Positions 8,501 to 17,500 of a stretch of 23,894 nucleotides of DNA are shown piece by piece (position 1 is the stretch's first letter; each line of letters starts with the position of its first letter). The DNA is from a virus. Made by a program: the position numbers and the translations under genes. The notes under the pieces were generated by a model. The model saw only the letters and a program-made list of their open reading frames with translations. It did not search any database and was not told the origin of the DNA. The stretch covers positions 1-23,894 of the IMG/VR virus record IMGVR_UViG_3300017757_000157, one strand, 5' to 3'.

Positions 8501-11500
8501 TTACGAATACAATACAACTGACGGAAGTTACATTCCTGCAACTCCTACTAAACTAGGTTTGTATCCAAAGTTTAAACCAGAGATATTTACTGATACAACA
8601 TATCAAGTTCCAACTAAAGTTATTCAAGGACACGACGGAAGTATTTTTGTTGCGTACGAAGACTTTAGAGATGATTTATTATTAGAACTAGAAAAAAGAA
8701 TTTATAATAATATCAAAGTAGAATATGATGCTACTATGATAAACATATTTGAATTCATCGGCGGTGAAAGTAGGGATACAACATTTACAAGATCAGCTAG
8801 AGACAAGTCATTGTTACCAGAATTTATTGAATGGAATAATGCAGTAGGTTCTCCGGACTATGCAGATAACAGCTTTTGGTCAAGAACTAACAGCTTTACA
8901 TTTAATTACAGCAACACCAATAGTCCAAGCGGAAAACAAAACGCAGGGTATTGGAGAGCAATATACAAAGAAGCATATGATACTGATCGTCCTCATACAC
9001 ACCCTTGGGAAATATTAGGATACAGCGAAGAGCCAACTTGGTGGCAGACTGTTTATGGTGCGGCACCTTATACAAGTGAAAATAAAATACTATGGCAAGA
9101 CATAGAGAAGGGTGCATATAGAATACCTAATGAACCTGTAACTTATAACAGCAAGTATGCTAGAGCAAATATAACAAAACATATTCCTGTAGATGATGGC
9201 GGCGAACTGTTAAGTCCATTGGATTCAAACTATGCAAAAGATTATATTAGTAATAGAACACAACAGACGTTTGTGTTTGGAGATCAAGCACCTACAGAAA
9301 CAGCTTGGCGTAGAAGTTCAGAGTATCCATTTGCACTAATGATTGCTTGGTTGTTAAATCAGCCAACTAAAATCTTAGGACTAGGTTATGATAGATCAAG
9401 AATTAAACGTAACCCTGCTAAAGAAGTTATTTACAGTGAAACAAATAAAAGATTAAGACTTGAAGATGTTGTTTTTCCTAATACAACTTCAGATACTATT
9501 AGAGTACAAACAGCAGGACTAGTAAACTATGTTCATGATTACATGAATAGTAGAACAGTTAAGTATTACAAAAATTATCAAACAGATCTTAAAAATGTTA
9601 CTAACCAATTAGGATTAAAGATTGGCGGATTTACTGACAAGAGTAAATTTAAACTTATACTAGATTCAAGAACACCGTTCAACGAAGGTAACGTGTTTGT
9701 TCCTGAAGAAAACTATCAAATATTTTTAAACAAGTCAAGTGTAATTGACCTTGTTCCATACAGTGGTGTAATCATTGAAAAGGTCCAAGGCGGATTTGTT
9801 ATTAGAGGTTACAACTATAATAATCCTTACTTTAAATATTACTCACCAATATCATTAGCAGACGATCCTGTAGTGAGAGTGGGCGGAGTAAGTGCAGACT
9901 TTGTAACTTGGACAGAAGGACAAAGTTACAGCCCAGGACTAATTGTAGAGTTTGGTGGACGTTACTTTATGACAGAAAGCCAACACATTGCCGCTGAAAG
10001 TTTTGATCAAACAAAATTTGTTGCTATGCCAGAACTTCCTGTAGAGGGTGGCAGAACAGCAGTATTCCATAGACAGTGGAATGAAGGAATAAATGACGAA
10101 CCATTAGAACTTGCTTACGGAACACAATTACAAACTATTCAACAAGTAGTAGACTTCTTGCTAGGTTATGAAAGATATTTAAAAGTTCAAGGATTTGTTT
10201 TTGAGAATTACAATACAGATATAAACGAAGTTGAGGATTGGCGTTTAAGTGCAAAAGAATATATGTTCTGGACTACACAGAACTGGGCAGAGAAAAGTGT
10301 TATTACTTTAAGTGCTGGTGCAAACAAGATTTGCTACTATAAAAAATATCACGTAGCTGATGATATCTTTGATAACTTTTACGGTTATAACTTATTCAAA
10401 GCAGATGGTAAAAAATTAATTCCTGCTTATGCAAGTGTTTATAGAGACAATGATAACAGAATTGAGATCACTACTAAAAATACACCGGACGGAATCTTTA
10501 GTGTTAAGTTACCATTAGTACAAACTGAACACGTTGTATTATTAGACAATACAACTGTGTTTAAAGATTACATTTACGATCTAGAACCAGGCTACCGTCA
10601 GTCAAGAATAAAAGTTATGGGCTACAGAACAGACAAATGGACTGGTGGCTTTAACATTCCAGGATTTATATATGACAATGCCAAGGTTACAGAATGGGCA
10701 GAGTGGACAGATTACGCAGTTGGCGATACAGTAAAACACAAAGAATTTTATTATGTTGCAAAAGTAAAAATTCCAGGACAATTAAACTTTGATGCTAAAC
10801 AATGGGAACGTTTAGATAAACGACCAGAGCCAGGACTAATGGCAAACTTTGATTACAAAGCAAAACAGTTTGAAGATTTCTATGATTTAGATACAGATAA
10901 CTTTGATACTTCACAACAAAGAGTTGCACAGCATTTAATTGGTTATCAGAAACGTAAGTATTTGGAAAACATTATTAATGATGATGTTTCACAGTATAAA
11001 TTCTATCAAGGATTTATTCAAGACAAAGGTACAAAGAATAGTTTAACTAAACTGTTTGATGCTTTATCAAACACAGATGCTGATAGTGTAGAGTTTCATG
11101 AAGAATGGGCTTTACGTTTAGGACAAATAGGTGCGGCACAATCCTTTGACGAAGTAGAATATAAACTTGACGAAGCGAAGTTTAGATTATCTCCGCAACC
11201 TGTTGCACTTGTAGATAGTGTCACAGGAACAGAAACTGATTTAATTTATAGACAAAGACCGTTTGAAACTTATTTAAAACCAGATGGATATAATCATAAA
11301 CCATTCCCTACAAAATATAAAGATGTTGATTACATCCAAACAGCAGGGTACGTTAATCCTTCAGATGTTAAAACACAGGTTGCAAACTATGATGCAATTT
11401 TAAATATTGCAATTACAACTCTTAACGTTGGTGATTATATTTGGACAGGTACAAACAAAACTAACGACTGGGACGTATTTAAATATCTACGTACAGAAGA

Positions 11501-14500
11501 CAAAGTAATTAAGCTAACAAAAAATAGTACAACTGATGAAGTTGAAGTAAAACTAAACAATCAAGCAAGATATGTCAAAGACGATATCATTGGTTTAGTT
11601 GATGTTACTGACAATGAAAGATTTTACAAAGTATTACGTTCAGAATTAGATACTGTATTTTGTACTGAAAATGGAAAAACAACAGATGTAGATCCTGCAA
11701 CAGGATTTGTTACTAACTTTACTTCTGTTAGAGTTGCAGACCTAGAAGCGGCAAATACAAAACTTATAAACAGTGAAATAAAAGTAGGTGAAACTATTTG
11801 GGTTGACGATGATAGTTCTAGCAAATGGGTAGTAATTAAAAACAATCCTGTACATAGCCAACACCAAGTTATTTCTAATGTAGAAACAAGTGATATTACC
11901 ACAAACTTTGGTAAAGTAATTGCTTGTGATGAAAGAAACTCAACACTAGTTGTAGGTGCAAGTGAATCCAACAAGGTTTACATATACAATAGAACAAACG
12001 ATGGCGGACAATATATACACGCACAAACATTAGACGCACCAACAGGTATTTACACAGGTGACGGTAAGTTTGGTACAGGACTTGCGTTATCAAGAGATAG
12101 CAAATGGTTAGTGGTAGGTGCACCGCAGGCAAGTAACGTTAAAACAAAATTTGCAGGAAGCTTCACAGGTGCTCAGTCTTATGTTAAGAACGACATTGTA
12201 AACTATCAGGAAAACTTCTGGGAAGCACAATTTCCTATTGCACAGGCACAAGGTACATTAACATTTAACAGTTTTTATGATACTGCCACAGTAGCAGAAG
12301 CTTCATGGAACGGGTCAAACTATCCAGAAGTTGTTTATGCTGTAAGGGGTAATTATCACTTTAATGTTCCAACGGATCATATGTTAATTAGAGCTCCGTT
12401 GTCTCAATACGAAGCAACAGCGGCTGGCGACACTATTGTATTAAACTGGGATCAATATTCACAAAATTATCCAGCGGGTATTTTACCTTTTGGTAGCAAC
12501 GGCCCGGGCGTAGCACAATTCGAAGGAAGTAAAACTATTGCAAGTAAAGTAGATGCAATACTATACTTTGATAATATGTTAAGAACACCTAACGTTGGTG
12601 ATACTATTAGTACAACAACTGCAATAGGTACAGTTGATTACATCCATGTTGAAAACGTAAACCAAGCAACTATCTATATCAAAGATATGAACGGTGAGTT
12701 CACTGATAGTGGTAGTGCAACACTTGGTACGCAAAACATGGGAACTTATGTTGCATTGAATCCTTTAAATTCTGGAGCAACGTTTGGCGGCTGGTGGAAA
12801 GTAACTGGCTTAACAAGTTTTACAAGTTCAGTTAAGAGTGTAACAACTCCACAGTTTGTAGTACAGGATATTATTACACAATCAGAAAGTAAATCACCTG
12901 AAGTATACTATAACACAATGGACGATGTGTATGCGTTGAATCAAGTTAGTGATCCAACCAAGGGCGGTAAGTTAGGACATTTAAGTTTCTACAACAAACA
13001 AGGTATGCCAGACCTAAGTCCATACTGGTTCTTTAGAGCAAACAAGGCTTGGACAGATACACTAAACACAGGCGATACATTTAAGATGTATGTCAATAAG
13101 GTTAGAAATAGTTTGAATACTGTATTTGATCCTGCAACACTAGGAATAAACACAAACTACATTAACCAAGCACTAGGACACGAAGTTTATGATCTATGGG
13201 ACGGTTATGTAGATGTTACATTTACAAACTTTGATAACCAAGGTAATGCTTTTATTCCTCAGATAGGACAAACGATTATTGATCAAAATACAAACGCAAC
13301 TGGTGAAGTTGTTTATGTACAAGAACAATTATTGGATTGTAGAGTATACGTTAAAAATAGAAGCGGTACATTTAGCTTTGGTAATTTACACTCCGCAACA
13401 AGCACCATTGCAATTAAAGATGGAGTAAGTGCAGGCATTGACAGACTATCAGGTAGATTAGACAATATGGATATGTCTAGTTCGTTAACTGGTAAGTTAG
13501 TAGTTGTAAGATTTACAGACTCAACACAATTACCTGTAACAACACCTACATTTAGAAATGAAGTTGAAATACAAGTTTATAACGATAGGACCGTAAATGG
13601 TGTAGCAAGAACACCTAACTATCCTAATCCACTTAACAAGGATTGGAAACAAGTTTCAGCACTTAAAACAGACAGTACTGGTTCAGCAAGTTCATTTACA
13701 AACGAAGGTGTATATTTTGTTTATGAAAAAATGGGTACAGGACTTTATAGTTACCAGCATGGTTACACAAATCCTCAAAGAGCAAGTAACCGTAATCTAG
13801 GTACTCAGATAGAATTATGTAAGTCAAATACAATAACAGATTTTTATAGATTATATGTAAGTGCTCCAGGAAACTTAGATGTTAGCAACAGTGGTAGAAT
13901 ACACTTTGTTAATCACGGTACAGATGCAGACGGTACAGTTTACGAATGGGGTAGAAGTAAGAATCTATTCTTTAGAGGCGAGTATGATGTCGCACAAACT
14001 TATTACACAGACGATATAGTTTTATATCAAGGAAGTTTCTATCAAGCAAAAACTAATTTAACACCAGGTGCGTTTGTTTTAACGTATTGGACATTGTTAG
14101 CAAACAACATTGACTACATTGGTTATGTTCCTAATGATACAGGATTAAGTGTAAGTGATGATAGCACATTTGATAAAGGCAACTTAATACAGTATGCACA
14201 CCCATTCTCAATTAGCAAATACGGAGATGTACTTGCAACTGTGGCAGACTTTAACAACAGTGATCCTAAGATTATAATTTACAGAATTAACAACGGCCAC
14301 TATGAATTTTCACAGATGCTTCCTGCTCCGACAGTTGGAATAAAATATGGAAGTGCAATTAGTCTAAACGACACAGGAGATATGTTAGCCGTAGGTGCAC
14401 CAGAAGACGATACACGTTCAGACAATAACGGTAAAGTATTTGTATACACTAGTGTAGGCGGTGTGTTTAGTCAAACACAAACTTTATACAGTCCTGAAAA

Positions 14501-17500
14501 TGATGTAGCTGAAAGATTTGGAGCCGCGATAGACTTTGAAGGCAATGATTTAATTGTAAGTTCTAAAGGCGGAGACCTTGTAACAAGCACAACGTTTGAT
14601 GTGTTGTCAACTACATTTGATAATAACTTAACACAATTTGAAAGTGTAAACACAGATAGCGGACAAGTGTTTATGTATCAGAAGGTACAAAACAAATTAT
14701 TATACGCAGAGAAGTTTAATTACAAAAATGCTTCAGTAGAAAGATTTGGCGAATACTTATTGTTTAATGAGAATCACGTTTACGTTCCGATGCCAGAGCT
14801 TTCAGTTAGAGATATGGAAGATTCATCTACTTGGAACAACTACATAGGTACGTTACTAGATTACAAGAGAGATAGAGAAGCTCTACCTTGGCAAACTTTG
14901 CACACACCAACTGACCAAGTTGACTTAACTAAATTTAAAGGCGTATTCATTTACACAATGGGACCTAATCCTATTGCACAAAAAATAGATTACATTGATC
15001 CTATACAAGGAAAAATTGCCGGAGCGGCTGAGGAAGAATTAACTTTCAAAACACATTATGATCCAGCAGTTTATACTAACGGAACTAACACACCTAATAC
15101 TGTAATTGATCCAGAAAATTATTGGAATAATGCAAACGTAGGCAGACTATGGTGGGATATTAGCACAGCTAAATTTGTAAACCCATACCAAGGAAACATA
15201 ATTTACAATACAGCTAACTGGAATAAATTATTTACTGGAGCAAGTATTGATGTTTATGAATGGGTTGAATCTACACTTACTCCAACACAATGGAACGAAA
15301 CAGCAGACACAGAAGAAGGTCTTGCAAAAGGTATAAGTGGTACAGCTAAAGATGTAAACACCTTTGTACAAGTACAAGTTTACAATGAAATATCAAAAGG
15401 ATTTAGTAACAAATATTACTATTGGGTTAAGAATACAAAAGTTATTCCAGACTTAGAGTGGAGAAAAACTTCTGCTTATGACGTAGCACAATTAATTACG
15501 GATCCAATGGCAATGGGACAAAAATTTGTTGCACTTTACAGCAACAATAAATTTGGTTTATACAACTGTGAATCACTTGTAAGTGGACCAGACAATGCAA
15601 TTAACTTCCGTTATTGGACTATTGATAATAAAGAAATTAACATACACAATCAGTATCAGTTAATGTCAGAAGGTTTAGGTACAAGTAAACCAAATGCAGA
15701 TATTGAACGTAAATGGTATGACAGTTTAATTGGTGTTGATACAAACGAAAGACCGGTGCCAGACACTATCTTAAGTGAAAAACAAAAATATGGTATACTA
15801 GACAGACCAAGACAAGGTATGTTTAAAAATAGAGTTGAAGCACTTAAACAAGTTGTTGAAAGAGCTAACACTACATTAAAAGCAAACCTAATTGTTGACG
15901 AATTAAATCTAAGTGCTTTCTTAAGCAAAGATCCTACACCAACATTGTTAAGCAAACAGTTTGACAAGTCAGTTACAACAAATGCAGAACTACAGTTTGT
16001 TGGAGTATCAAATGTTATTCCAGCAGTACTAACACCTGTGTTTGTAAACGGCAAACTTGAAAGAGTTGATATTGCAAATGGTGGTAAAGGTTACGTTACA
16101 GTTCCAACATACGAGTTTGGATTAGTAGGTAACGGTAGCGGTGCAGAAATTACAATTACAATGAATACAGCAGGTACCATTACAAATGTTGCTGTTAAGA
16201 ATGCAGGTTCAGGATATCCTAGCACAACAACATTGTCAGTAAGAAAATATAGTGTACTTGTTGCTGTTGATGAAACAGTTAGTAACAAGTGGGCAATATA
16301 TGCCTACAACAACACAACTAAATTATGGGAAAGAACATCAAGTTCAAGTTACGACACAACTAAATGGTGGAGTTACACAGACTGGTATGACATAGGTTAC
16401 AGCGAATTTACAGATATTAATTTCCTAGTTGATTATTCATATGAATTAGAAAGTTTAACTGACACAGTTGGTGATATTGTAAAAATTAGTACAATAGGAT
16501 CAGGTGGTTGGTTACTGTTAGAAAAGATCAGCGATATCGGTACAGACTACACAACAAAATATAAAACTGTTGGTAGACAGAACGGAACAATAGCTTTATC
16601 AAGAGCATTATACGATCCAGCAAGTAGTAATATTGGTTACGACGGATTAAGTTATGATACTTCATTCTATGACGATCAACCAACACTAGAGTTAAGAAAA
16701 ATCTTAACAGCATTAAGAGATGATATCTTTATAAATGATCTTGCTGTACACTATAACGAACTGTTCTTTGCAAGTTTAAGATATGCGTTTAGCGAACAAC
16801 CAATGGTTGATTGGGCATTTAAAACTTCATTCTTGAAAGCTAAACATAACGCAGGTGATTTAACACAGAAAATTACTTTCCAAAATGATAGCTTACCTAG
16901 TTATGAAGATTTTGTTGAAGAAGCTAAACCATACAAAACAAAAATTAGAGAATACATTAGTTCTTACACAAAAACAGATCCAACTGCAACAGGTGTAACG
17001 GACTTTGATATACCACCAGCTTACAGCATTGATGATGGTAAGATTGTTCCTTCAAGTTTAAAAGTTAAAGATGATTTAATATATGGACAAGATGCAAACA
17101 TAGTTGATTACCCTAACAAGTATTGGGCTGAAAATGTTGGCTTTGAAGTATTAACGGTAAACATCAAGAATGGCGGAACAGGTTATTTAGATGTACCAGT
17201 AATTAAATTTACAGGCGGCGGCGGAACAGGTGCAACTGCAACAGCAACACTTGGTACAGGCGGAGCAATAAAATATATTACAGTTACAAATCCAGGAAGT
17301 GGATATCTAAGTGCTCCTACAGTTAGCATTAATGGAACACAGTCAACAGGTTCGGTTGCGGCAGTTGTTTCAGCACAGTTAGGTAACAGCAAGGTTAGAG
17401 CATTACATCACGTATCTAAGTTTGATAGAGTAACAGGAACGTTCTTAATTACTACACTATCGCAGACAGAAAACTTTACAGGTACAGGAAGTAAAACAAC

